Shown here: positions 1 to 7,585 of the stretch, in pieces
Numbering within the stretch: position 1 is the first letter of the stretch
Layout of the letters: each line of letters opens with the position of its first letter
Origin: Phreatobacter aquaticus
GTDB lineage: Bacteria; Pseudomonadota; Alphaproteobacteria; Rhizobiales; Phreatobacteraceae
NCBI RefSeq assembly: GCF_005160265.1
Contig: NZ_CP039865.1
Coordinates: forward strand, 1,574,828-1,638,827
DNA length: 64,000 nt
Reading direction: 5' to 3'
Notes under the pieces: model-generated
Seen by the model: the letters and a program-made list of their open reading frames with translations, nothing else
Databases searched by the model: none
What the model was told of the DNA's origin: nothing
Program-made: the position numbers and the translations under genes

Positions 1-308
1 TCGCGCGCCAGCCGAAGAAGCTCGCCAAGCTGATCGCCGACATCCGCGAGCGCGGCTATGCTCTGATGGACGATGCCTATAGCCGCGACATCTTCGACGG
101 CAAGGTGTGGGCCATGGGTGTGCCGGTGGAGGCCAATGGCCAGGTCTTCGCCAGCATCAATGTCATGATGCTGCATGGCGCGGTGTCGGTGGAGGATGGC
201 GTCCGGCTCTACCTCGCCCGCCTGAAGGCAACCGCCGCGCGAATCGCGGAGGCGCTGACCGAGAACCACCGCGCGACCCTCTGGGTTCCGGGCGCGGCGG
301 ACGAGTGA
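1..308 (+). CDS. IclR-family transcriptional regulator, C-terminal part (cut by window start)
   Basis: The frame is open from base 3 and ends at TGA 306-308, so only about the last 101 residues are present. They resemble the end of the IclR effector-binding domain: a glycine-tyrosine turn (RERGYALMDD), a strand reading WAMGVPVEANGQVFASINV, and a final amphipathic helix (LYLARLKATAARIAEAL). In IclR proteins this domain binds a small aromatic or organic acid and controls an N-terminal winged helix, which lies outside the window. The two solute-receptor genes downstream on the same strand are plausible targets, but this is inferred from position only. Family assignment is moderately sure because the DNA-binding half is missing. 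Confidence 0.6.
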   Translation, partial: ARQPKKLAKLIADIRERGYALMDDAYSRDIFDGKVWAMGVPVEANGQVFASINVMMLHGAVSVEDGVRLYLARLKATAARIAEALTENHRATLWVPGAADE

Positions 309-647
309 GGGCAGGCGAGCCGGTTACTCTTCCCTTCGAGGCTCGGTACACCCGCTAGTGGGCTGAAGTCCCCTCCCCGCCACTTCGTGGGGGGAGGGGA
401 GCTTCTGTGGCGCTCCCGTCAGCTGGCTGGCCATTCAACCCAGCGGTCCAGCGCATGCCCTGATCCGCGACCATTTCGCGCGCCGAAACCATATTTCATC
501 GAATTGACCGGATTCTCCGTCCGTGAGACCTTGAAGCGGGTGATGGCGGTTGCCCGTCCCGGCGATAGTGGCCTCGGCCTCGCTCGGCAGGATGGCCGGC
601 CGTGTCGCCCCAACACGACCAATCAAGTCCGCTCCCCGGGGGGAACA
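309..647. other. Intergenic region between regulator end and first Bug gene
   Basis: No convincing gene is seen in these 339 bases. They hold one strong C/G-rich hairpin (369-400, listed separately) and, just before the next gene, a purine-rich ribosome-binding site. The promoter of the receptor gene probably lies here, but I could not identify a convincing -35/-10 pair. Confidence 0.5.
369..400. repeat. G/C-rich palindrome, probable terminator or REP-like element
   Basis: The left arm TCCCCTCCCC at 369-378 pairs with GGGGAGGGGA at 391-400. The inner arms CCAC/GTGG extend the stem around a TTC loop, with one unpaired G. It lies about 60 bases past the IclR stop, so it may end that transcript, but there is no clear U-tract. 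Confidence 0.5.
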
Positions 648-1634
648 ATGCTGGAATCGCCGTCCCGCCGCGCGCTGTTGCGCGCTGGCATCATCACGAC
701 TGTCGCTGCGCCCTTGGTTGCCCGAGCAGCCCCCGCCTGGCCCACCAAGCCCGTGCGGATCATCTGCGCCTTCCCGGCCGGCGGCATCACCGATGCCTAT
801 GCCCGCGTCTATGGCGAATACATCTCGCAGAAGAGCGGCCAGACCGTGGTGGTCGAGAACCGCGCTGGTGCCGGCGGCGGCCTCGGAGCGCAGGCGCTGC
901 TGAGCGCGCCCGATGACGGTCACACGCTGATGATCACCATCTCGTCGACCATGCTCGGCAACCGGGTCATGTACAAGTCGCTGCCCTACAATCCCGACAA
1001 GGATTTCGCCTTCCTCGCCATGATGTCGACCGGCCATCTGCCGCTGGTCGTGCAGAAGTCGATCGGGGTGAGGAACCTCGCCGAATTCGTCGACTATGCC
1101 CGCAAGAACCGGGTGAGTTTCGGCTCCTATGCGGCCGGCTCCTTCGCCCATATCGCCGGGTTCGAGCTCAATCGCCGGTTCAATCTCGACATGACCATCG
1201 TGCATTACCGGGGTGAGGCACCGATGTGGCAGGACCTGCTGACTGGCTCCAGCCAGGCGGCGGTCGGCAGCTATTCCGCGGCCAAGGGCGTGCTGGATGC
1301 GGGCGCTGGCGTCGCCATTGCGGTGCCGACCACCAAGCGAATGAAGACGCTGCCCGATGTGCCGACCTTTACCGAACAGGGCCTGACCGACAAGGTATTC
1401 GACCTGATGAGCTGGGCCGGCTTCTTCGGCAAGGCCTCCATGCCGCCCGACATGGTCGAGGCCATTTCCGGCCTGATGGTGGAAGCCGGCAAGACCGAGC
1501 GCATCCAGAGACTGATTGCCACATTCGGCATCGACGAGGCGGCGCAGGACCACCGGGCCTTCCGCCACATCTACGAAACCGAGGGGCCGATCTGGCTCGA
1601 CAACCTCAACAAGCTGGGCATCACGCCAAACTGA
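648..1634 (+). CDS. Bug-family tripartite tricarboxylate transporter substrate-binding protein (copy 1)
   Basis: The 328-residue protein has the normal Bug/TctC length. An N-terminal signal with an Arg pair followed by a hydrophobic run (RRALLRAG, cleavage near AAPAWP) implies export, possibly by Tat. The mature part opens with the family strand WPTKPVRIICAFPAGGITD and shows VVVENRAGAGG, the usual ligand-loop region. ATG 648 was chosen because a G-rich site (GGGGGGA) sits about 6 bases upstream and the signal peptide starts there; a longer in-frame reading has no signal. Bug receptors bind carboxylates in the periplasm for TctAB-type permeases, and no tctA or tctB gene is next to it. A close paralogue of identical length follows 49 bases downstream. 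The ligand is unknown. Confidence 0.85.
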   Translation: MLESPSRRALLRAGIITTVAAPLVARAAPAWPTKPVRIICAFPAGGITDAYARVYGEYISQKSGQTVVVENRAGAGGGLGAQALLSAPDDGHTLMITISSTMLGNRVMYKSLPYNPDKDFAFLAMMSTGHLPLVVQKSIGVRNLAEFVDYARKNRVSFGSYAAGSFAHIAGFELNRRFNLDMTIVHYRGEAPMWQDLLTGSSQAAVGSYSAAKGVLDAGAGVAIAVPTTKRMKTLPDVPTFTEQGLTDKVFDLMSWAGFFGKASMPPDMVEAISGLMVEAGKTERIQRLIATFGIDEAAQDHRAFRHIYETEGPIWLDNLNKLGITPN

Positions 1635-1683
1635 CCGTTCCTGTCGATCGCTGACCGGTGGCCACCGAACAGAGGAAGCGCCC

Positions 1684-2670
1684 ATGTCTCTCATCATCAC
1701 ACGCCGTCGGCTGCTCGCCACCGGCACGGCCTCCACACTGTTCGCCCCGCTTGTCGCGCGCGCCCAGGCGCCCTGGCCCACCGGCACGATCCGTATCATC
1801 TGCGGCACCGCCGCCGGCGGCCTGACCGACCTGTTCTCCAGGGCCTATGGCGAGTTCATCTCGCGGCGCGTCGGTCAGACCGTGGTCGTCGAGAACCGGC
1901 CGGGCGCTTCGGGCGGCATTGCCGCGCAGGCGGTCAAACAGGCCCCGCCGGATGGCCTGACCATGATCCTGACGATCTCGACCACGTTCTTTGCCAACCG
2001 CATCCTGATCAGCAATCTGCAATACGATCCGGACAAGGACTTCAAGGTCGTCTCGATCATGCCGGCGGGCCATCTGCCGCTGGTCGTCCGAAGCTCCACC
2101 GGGGTCACCAACGTCAAGGAATTCCTGGCCTTTGCCGAGGCCAACAATGTGAGCTTCGGCACCTATGGCGCTGGGTCCTTCCCGCACACGGTGGCCTACG
2201 AGTTCAACAAGCTGCTGCAGCGCAAGATCGTGCCGGTGCATTATCGCGGCGAGGCACCGATGTGGAACGACCTCTCGGGCGGCGCGCTGCAGGCGGCGAT
2301 CGGCAGCTATCTCGGCATGGCCGGCGTGCTGCAATCGGGAGCGGGGCGCGCCATTGCCGTGCCGACGGCCAAGCGCATGGGCAAGCTGCCGAATGTCCCG
2401 ACCTTCCAGGAGCAGGGCCTCAACATTCCTGTCCTGCAGCTGAATGGCTGGGTCGGCCTGTTCGCGCCGGCTGCAACGCCCGAACCGACCCTCGACCGCA
2501 TCGCCGAACTGATGGTGGAGGCCGGCAAGAGCGAGGCGATCGTCAAGCTGCTCGACACGTTCGGCATCGACGAAGCCGCCATGAGCCGCAAGGACTCGCA
2601 GAAGCTCTACGACGAGGAAGGCCCGGTCTGGATCGAATCGACCCGCCAGCTCGGGATCACCCCGAGCTGA
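1684..2670 (+). CDS. Bug-family tripartite tricarboxylate transporter substrate-binding protein (copy 2)
   Basis: This is also 328 residues and clearly paralogous to the upstream receptor along its length: WPTGTIRIICGTAAGGLTD, VVVENRPGASGG, VHYRGEAPMW, AKRMGKLPNVPTFQEQGL. The leader has a twin-arginine-like motif (TRRRLLATG) and a likely cleavage site after ARAQA. A GAGGAAG ribosome-binding site precedes ATG 1684. The two genes are probably one operon from a tandem duplication, and differences around the ligand loops suggest they may bind different carboxylates. No membrane partner is adjacent, so the receptor may work with a TctAB pair elsewhere or in signalling. It is followed 18 bases later by a convergent hydratase gene. 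Confidence 0.85.
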   Translation: MSLIITRRRLLATGTASTLFAPLVARAQAPWPTGTIRIICGTAAGGLTDLFSRAYGEFISRRVGQTVVVENRPGASGGIAAQAVKQAPPDGLTMILTISTTFFANRILISNLQYDPDKDFKVVSIMPAGHLPLVVRSSTGVTNVKEFLAFAEANNVSFGTYGAGSFPHTVAYEFNKLLQRKIVPVHYRGEAPMWNDLSGGALQAAIGSYLGMAGVLQSGAGRAIAVPTAKRMGKLPNVPTFQEQGLNIPVLQLNGWVGLFAPAATPEPTLDRIAELMVEAGKSEAIVKLLDTFGIDEAAMSRKDSQKLYDEEGPVWIESTRQLGITPS

Positions 2671-2688
2671 CACGGCCCGAGACGCGGC

Positions 2689-3540
2689 TCAGTCGAGCTG
2701 CGCGAAGCCGTTGTTGAGCACGACCAGGTCGCGCTCGACCACCCGTGCGCGGAATGACACGGCCTTGCCGTCGCGCCAGATTTCGGTGCGGATCGTCTCG
2801 CCGGGATAGACCGGCGATGAGAAGCGCAGTTTCATCTCCTTGAGATTTGCCGGCTCATCATTGCAGCAGGCGCGCAGGAGCGCGCGGCAGGCGACGCCGA
2901 AGGAGGCGAGCCCGTGCAGGATCGGCTGGCGGAAGCCGGCGGCCGTCGCGATGTCGGGATCGGCATGGAGCGGGTTGTAGTCCCCCGACAGGCGGTAGAT
3001 CAGCGCCGCCTGCGGCACGGTCGGCGTGTCGACAGTCAGATCCGGCGCGCGGTCCGGCAGGCTGTGGGGCTGAGGCGTCGGGCCGGTGGGGCCGCCAAAG
3101 CCGCCCTCGCCGCGCAGGAAGGTGGTCGAGGTCAGCGTGCAAAGCAGTTGGCCGGTCGCCTGGTCGATCACGTCGCGCTCGGAAAACAGGAGGGCATCCT
3201 TGCCCTTGTCGACGATCTCGGTGATCCGCGACTTGCCGACGACGGTTGCCGCTGCCGGCAGCGGCGCGTGGATGATCACGCCCTGCTCGCCGTGCAGCAC
3301 CTTGCGCCAGTCGATGCCGGTCGCCGGGTCCTTCAGCCAGAAGCCGGGATAGCCCAGCACCACGCCCATCGAGGGCAGGACCTTGATCGCCTCCTCGTAG
3401 ACGTAAGCGAGGTCGGCGCGGTCCATGGGGTCGCCGCCGCAGCCAACCCCCAGCGCATAGAGGATCGTGTCTCTGACATCATAGGTCTGGACGATGTCGG
3501 GCACCGGCCAGGATTTCAGCTTGGCATAGTCGATCGGCAT
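2689..3540 (-). CDS. MaoC-like 2-enoyl-CoA hydratase 2 (double hot-dog)
   Basis: The 283 residues match the two-hot-dog-domain hydratase 2 of peroxisomal multifunctional enzyme type 2. The C-terminal domain carries the hydratase motif: Asp187, Asn189 and His192 in SGDYNPLHADP, followed by GFRQPILHGLASFG. This enzyme hydrates trans-2-enoyl-CoA to (3R)-3-hydroxyacyl-CoA. ATG 3540 was chosen because the protein aligns from MPIDYAKL; upstream in-frame codons run through palindromic intergenic DNA. It lies downstream of the acyl-CoA dehydrogenase on the same strand, 232 bases away, and the SDR gene supplying the next oxidation is divergent from that dehydrogenase. Function is confident at enzyme-class level; substrate chain is unknown. 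Confidence 0.88.
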   Translation of the reverse strand: MPIDYAKLKSWPVPDIVQTYDVRDTILYALGVGCGGDPMDRADLAYVYEEAIKVLPSMGVVLGYPGFWLKDPATGIDWRKVLHGEQGVIIHAPLPAAATVVGKSRITEIVDKGKDALLFSERDVIDQATGQLLCTLTSTTFLRGEGGFGGPTGPTPQPHSLPDRAPDLTVDTPTVPQAALIYRLSGDYNPLHADPDIATAAGFRQPILHGLASFGVACRALLRACCNDEPANLKEMKLRFSSPVYPGETIRTEIWRDGKAVSFRARVVERDLVVLNNGFAQLD

Positions 3541-3595
3541 GGGGTTCTCCCTGGATCTCGATGTTGCTGGGTTGGCATTCGGTTTTCGGGACTGG

Positions 3596-3750
3596 CCCCT
3601 CACCCTTGCCCTCTCCCCGCAGGCGGGGAGAGGGTATGCGGCACCCATCCGCCTTGCCGTCCAACGGTCGGGCCAGGCACGTCGGTCGTTTTTGGGGACC
3701 GGGGGTTCCGTTCCCTCTCCCCGCCTGCGGGGAGAGGGTAGGGTGAGGGG
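3596..3750. repeat. Inverted pair of REP-like palindromes (BIME/REPIN-like), copy A
   Basis: Two copies of one element face each other. The first, 3596-3635, reads CCCCTCACCC then a palindrome CCCTCTCCCCGC/GCGGGGAGAGGG. The second, 3713-3750, is the same element inverted, ending GGGTGAGGGG. A 77-base spacer separates them. The same arrangement recurs at 8825-9002. It sits between two same-strand genes and may form mRNA hairpins. Confidence 0.8.
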
Positions 3751-3772
3751 CCACAAGCCGCCCCACCGGTCC

Positions 3773-4909
3773 TCAAAGCGACCGCGCCACGATCTCCTTC
3801 ATGATCTCGGTCGTGCCGGCATAGATCCGCTGGATGCGGCTGTCGGCATAGGCCCGGGCGATCGGATATTCCCACATATAGCCATAGCCGCCGAACAGCT
3901 GCAGGCAGGTGTCGACGACGCGCCCCTGCAGCTCGGTCAGCCACCATTTGCACATGGCCGCGGTCGGGATGTCGAGCTCGCCGTGCATGTGCTTAGCCAG
4001 GCAATCATTGAGGAAGACGCGGGCGACCGTCGCCTCGGTCTTCACCTCGGCGAGCTTGAACCTTGTGTTCTGGAACTCGGCGAGCGACTTGCCGAAGGCC
4101 TTGCGCTCGCGGGTGTACTCCACCGTCCAGGCGAGCGAGGCCTCGATTACCGCCACCGCCGAGATCGACACCAGCAGGCGCTCGCGCGGCAGCTCGTTCA
4201 TCATATAGGCGAAGCCGCGGCCTTCCTCGCCGATGATGTTGGTGGCGGGCACCCGGACATTGTCGAAGAACAGTTCCGACGTATCCTGCGCCTTCAGCCC
4301 GATCTTCTCGAGATTGCGGCCCCGCGTGAAGCCGTCGCGGTCGGCCTCCACGATGATCAGGCTGACGCCCTTGGCGCCGGCCTTCGGATCGGTCTTGCAC
4401 GCCACCACGATGAAATCGGCGAGCTGGCCATTGGTGATGAAGGTCTTCTGCCCATTGATCACGTAATGGTTGCCGTCGCGCACCGCCGTGGTGCGGATGG
4501 CCTGCAGGTCCGAGCCGGCGCCGGGCTCGGTCATGGCGAGCGCGCCGATCGCCTCGCCGCGCGCCATTTTCGGCAGCCATTCGCGCTTCAGATGCTCGGA
4601 GGCGTTGTTGAGGATGTAGGGCGCGACAATGTCGGAATGCAGCCGGAAGCCCGGGCCGGTATAGACATGCCGCATCATCTCCTCGATCAGGATGACGCTG
4701 GTCAGGAAATCGCCGCCGCCGCCGCCATATTCCTCGGGGATGTTGGTGCAGAGCAGGCCCGCTGCGCCCGCTTTGGTCCAGAGCGCGCGGTCGACCACGC
4801 CCTCCTTCTCCCAGCGCGCATGATGGGGCGTGATCTCCTCGTCGACGAAGCGCTTGGCGCTCTCGCGGAACAGGTGATGCTCTTCCTTGAACAGCTGCTC
4901 GGTGCTCAT
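3773..4909 (-). CDS. Acyl-CoA dehydrogenase
   Basis: The 378-residue protein is a typical FAD-dependent acyl-CoA dehydrogenase that introduces the 2,3 double bond of acyl-CoA. Visible family marks are an N-terminal helical domain, the signature AMTEPGAGSDL (about 125-135), GQKTFITNG (about 153-161), and the C-terminal FGGYGYMWEYPIARAYAD and IYAGTTEIMKEIVAR. The medium-chain-type catalytic Glu (YEGT) is Ala here (YAGT); Glu243 in PRERL fits the alternative base position used by isovaleryl-CoA-type enzymes. ATG 4909 begins the conserved reading MSTEQLF; the upstream extension shows no homology. It is divergent from the SDR gene, with the shared promoter region between 4910 and 5077. Confidence 0.9.
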   Translation of the reverse strand: MSTEQLFKEEHHLFRESAKRFVDEEITPHHARWEKEGVVDRALWTKAGAAGLLCTNIPEEYGGGGGDFLTSVILIEEMMRHVYTGPGFRLHSDIVAPYILNNASEHLKREWLPKMARGEAIGALAMTEPGAGSDLQAIRTTAVRDGNHYVINGQKTFITNGQLADFIVVACKTDPKAGAKGVSLIIVEADRDGFTRGRNLEKIGLKAQDTSELFFDNVRVPATNIIGEEGRGFAYMMNELPRERLLVSISAVAVIEASLAWTVEYTRERKAFGKSLAEFQNTRFKLAEVKTEATVARVFLNDCLAKHMHGELDIPTAAMCKWWLTELQGRVVDTCLQLFGGYGYMWEYPIARAYADSRIQRIYAGTTEIMKEIVARSL

Positions 4910-5077
4910 ACCGGTCTCCCATGGCGTCCCGGATTGCACCGGGTTGGCCGAAATTCTTACCTCGTCATTTCGTCGAATGAAATAGAGTTTCGCACAATTG
5001 ACGGCTGTGCCGCCGTGGTGCAAATCTCCCGTCCGAAGCAGGGCAATGATCCGGCACGGGTTCAAGAGGAACGCAGC

Positions 5078-5998
5078 ATGGCGGGAACGGGCGCACTCGA
5101 CGGCAAGGTCGTCATCGTCACGGGAGCCGGGCGCGGCATCGGGCGCGAGATCGCGCTCACCGCCGCTGCCGAAGGCGCCAAAGTGGTGGTCAACGATCTC
5201 GGCGGCGCCGCCGACGGCGCGGGATCATCCGCCGCTCCCGCCGAGGAAGTGGTGGACCTCATCCGCAGCAAGGGCGGCCAGGCGGTCGCCAGCTTCGACA
5301 GCGTGGCCGAGCCCGCTTCCGCCAATGCCATCGTCAAGACCGCGGTCGATGCCTTTGGCGGTCTCGACGGCGTGGTCAACAATGCGGGCATCCTGCGCGA
5401 TGCCATCTTCCACAAGATGAGCGTCGCGGACTTCGAACTGGTCATCAAGGTTCACCTGATGGGCTCGTTTTATGTGAGCCATGCCGCCGCCCGCATCTTC
5501 CGCGAGCAGCAATCGGGTTCCTTCGTCCATTTCACCTCGACCTCCGGCCTCATCGGCAATTACGGCCAGGCGAACTATGCCGCCGCCAAGCTCGGCATTG
5601 TCGGCCTCTCGAAATCGATTGCGCTCGACATGGCGCGCTTCAACGTGCGGTCAAACTGCGTCTCGCCCTTTGCCTGGAGCCGGCTCATCGGCACGATCCC
5701 GACGGAGACCGAGGCGGAGAAGGCGCGCGTCGCCCGCATGCAGGCCATGGGGGCTGAGAAGATCGCGCCGCTCTCGGTGTCGCTGCTCGGCGCGGGCGCG
5801 AAGGATGTCACCGGCCAGATCTTCGCGGTCCGGATGAACGAGATCTTCCTGATGGGCCAGTCGCGGCCGATCCGCTCGGTCCAGCGCTCGGATGGCTGGA
5901 CCTGCGCGACCATTGCCAATCATGCGATCCCCGCGCTGAAGTCGTCCTTCTATCCGCTGGACCGGTCGGCCGATATCTTCTCGTGGGACCCGGTGTGA
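5078..5998 (+). CDS. SDR-family (3R)-3-hydroxyacyl-CoA dehydrogenase
   Basis: This 306-residue short-chain dehydrogenase has the cofactor motif TGAGRGIG (15-22), NNAG (101-104), Ser154, Tyr167 and Lys171 in NYAAAK. It resembles the dehydrogenase domain of peroxisomal multifunctional enzyme type 2 (17-beta-HSD4/Fox2), which oxidises (3R)-hydroxyacyl-CoA. The neighbouring MaoC-like hydratase 2 makes exactly that stereoisomer, which supports the assignment. AGAGGA lies 7 bases before ATG 5078. A much longer open frame extends upstream but only by reading the antisense of the acyl-CoA dehydrogenase, so it was not used. The C-terminal extension after residue 250 is typical of this subgroup. Confidence 0.88.
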   Translation: MAGTGALDGKVVIVTGAGRGIGREIALTAAAEGAKVVVNDLGGAADGAGSSAAPAEEVVDLIRSKGGQAVASFDSVAEPASANAIVKTAVDAFGGLDGVVNNAGILRDAIFHKMSVADFELVIKVHLMGSFYVSHAAARIFREQQSGSFVHFTSTSGLIGNYGQANYAAAKLGIVGLSKSIALDMARFNVRSNCVSPFAWSRLIGTIPTETEAEKARVARMQAMGAEKIAPLSVSLLGAGAKDVTGQIFAVRMNEIFLMGQSRPIRSVQRSDGWTCATIANHAIPALKSSFYPLDRSADIFSWDPV

Positions 5999-6017
5999 CC
6001 TCCCACGCTTCGCAATT

Positions 6018-6096
6018 CGTCATGGCCGGGCTTGTCCCGGCCATCCACGTCTTTCATCTCAAGGCGTGGATGCCCGCCACAAGGGCGGGCATGACG
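6018..6096. repeat. Composite intergenic palindrome
   Basis: Outer arms CGTCATG and CATGACG, inner palindromes GGCCGGG...CCCGGCC and GCCCGCC...GGGCGGGC, and the pair CCACG...CGTGG make a nested inverted repeat. It resembles an intergenic dyad that is common in Bradyrhizobium-type genomes. It lies between the SDR gene and the next gene on the same strand. Confidence 0.7.
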
Positions 6097-6131
6097 TCGA
6101 GAGATGGATTACTGCATCCGGGACTGATCCC

Positions 6132-7583
6132 ATGACCACAGGCATTCTCTCCTTCGGCGCCTATATCCCGCGGCTGCGCCTGCAGCGGCGCGTGGTGGCG
6201 GAAGCCCATTCCTGGTTCAACGCGGCCCTGAAATCGCAAGGCAAGGGCGAACGCGCCATCTGCAACTGGGACGAGGATCCCGTGACCATGGCGGTGGAAG
6301 CCGCCCGCGACTGCCTCACCGGCATCGACCGGACGAGCATTTCCGCACTGCGCCTCGCTTCCACGTCGTTCCCCTTCCTTGACCGGCTGAATGCCGGTGT
6401 GGTGGCGGAGGCGCTCTCGCTGCCCGAGGACATCTCGTCCCTCGACGTGACCGCCACCCAGCGCGCCGCGACCTCCGCTCTGGCCGAAGCACTGGGGCGC
6501 ACCGGCCGCACGCTGGTGGCCGCCGCCGATCAGCGCGGAGCCCGCGCTGCGAGCCCGGTCGAGATGAGCGCCGGCGATGGCGCGGCCGCCCTGCTCGTTG
6601 GCGAGGGTGAGCCGGTGGCGAAACTGCTCGCCTCCGCCACCCGCTCCGCCGATTTCGTCGACCATTACCGCACGATCGAATCCGGCTTCGACTATCAATG
6701 GGAGGAGCGCTGGATCCGCGATGCCGGCTATATGCCGATCGTGCCGCCGGTGATCGCGCGCTGCCTGGAGAAGGCTGGCCTCAAGGCCGCCGACGTCACG
6801 TTCTTCTGCATGCCCGCGGTGCTGGCCAAGGTCGCCAATTCCGTCGCCAAGGCCGCCGGTATTGCCGATGCCGCGGTGGTCGACAACATGCACGCCGTGC
6901 TCGGCGAGACCGGCTGCGCCCATCCGCTCGTCATGCTGGTGGCGACGCTCGAAAAGGCGAAGCCCGGCGACCGGATCCTGGTCGTCGGCTTCGGCCAGGG
7001 CGCCGATGCGCTGCTCTTCGAGGTGACACCGGCCATTCTCAGCCTGCCGGCCCGCATGGGCGTGAAGGGTCATCTGGCGCGCCGCCGCGAGGAGGCCAAC
7101 TACCAGAAGTTCCTCGCCTTCAACGAGACGATCGATCTGGAGCGCGGCATGCGCGCCGAGGCCGACAAGCAGACGGCCCTCTCGGCGATGTGGCGCAACC
7201 ACGGCACGGTGACGAGCTTCATCGGCGGCAAATGCACCACATGCGGCACGCTGCAGTTTCCGAAGAGCCGCATCTGCGTCAATCCCAACTGCAACGCCGT
7301 CGACAGCCAGGAACCCCATCCCTTTGCCGACCGCATCGGCAAGGTGAACTCCTACACCGCCGACCGCCTGACCTATTCGCCCGATCCGCCGGCCTGCTAC
7401 GGCATGATCCAGTTTGACGAGGGCGGCCGCTGGATGATGGACTTCACCGATGTCGACGAGCCGGATCTGAAAGTCGGCATGCCCATGCGCATGATGTTCC
7501 GCGTCAAGGACGTCGACAGCCAGCGCGGCTTCCGCCGCTATTTCTGGAAGGCGGCACCGGCCGCCGCGCCTCAGGAGTCTTGA
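6132..7583 (+). CDS. HMG-CoA synthase/KAS III-fold protein fused to a DUF35 zinc-ribbon/OB domain
   Basis: The 483-residue protein has two parts. Residues 1 to about 310 follow the thiolase-fold pattern of HMG-CoA synthase and KAS III enzymes (GILSFGAYIPRLRL, AGDGAAALLVGEG, GFGQGADALLFE). Residues from about 355 form a DUF35 unit: a zinc ribbon with Cys368, Cys371, Cys382 and Cys387, then an OB fold. Aligning DVTATQRAATSAL with the HMG-CoA-synthase motif DNTNACYGGTAAL puts Gln110 at the nucleophilic Cys; the usual active-site His and Asn regions (CMPAVLAKV, GETGCAHP) also look altered. It may therefore be a decarboxylase, a hydrolase or a scaffold rather than a condensing enzyme. The thiolase gene starts 2 bases after its stop, so the products probably act together. 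The alignment was done by eye. Confidence 0.8.
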   Translation: MTTGILSFGAYIPRLRLQRRVVAEAHSWFNAALKSQGKGERAICNWDEDPVTMAVEAARDCLTGIDRTSISALRLASTSFPFLDRLNAGVVAEALSLPEDISSLDVTATQRAATSALAEALGRTGRTLVAAADQRGARAASPVEMSAGDGAAALLVGEGEPVAKLLASATRSADFVDHYRTIESGFDYQWEERWIRDAGYMPIVPPVIARCLEKAGLKAADVTFFCMPAVLAKVANSVAKAAGIADAAVVDNMHAVLGETGCAHPLVMLVATLEKAKPGDRILVVGFGQGADALLFEVTPAILSLPARMGVKGHLARRREEANYQKFLAFNETIDLERGMRAEADKQTALSAMWRNHGTVTSFIGGKCTTCGTLQFPKSRICVNPNCNAVDSQEPHPFADRIGKVNSYTADRLTYSPDPPACYGMIQFDEGGRWMMDFTDVDEPDLKVGMPMRMMFRVKDVDSQRGFRRYFWKAAPAAAPQES

Positions 7584-7585
7584 TC

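Noticed and set aside
435-1808. A 457-codon minus-strand open frame over the first Bug gene
   Set aside because: The plus-strand Bug receptor has a signal peptide and family motifs; the antisense frame has neither.
3539-5077. A very long open frame joined to the SDR gene
   Set aside because: It reads through palindromic repeats and the antisense of the acyl-CoA dehydrogenase; the SDR fold and ribosome-binding site start at 5078.
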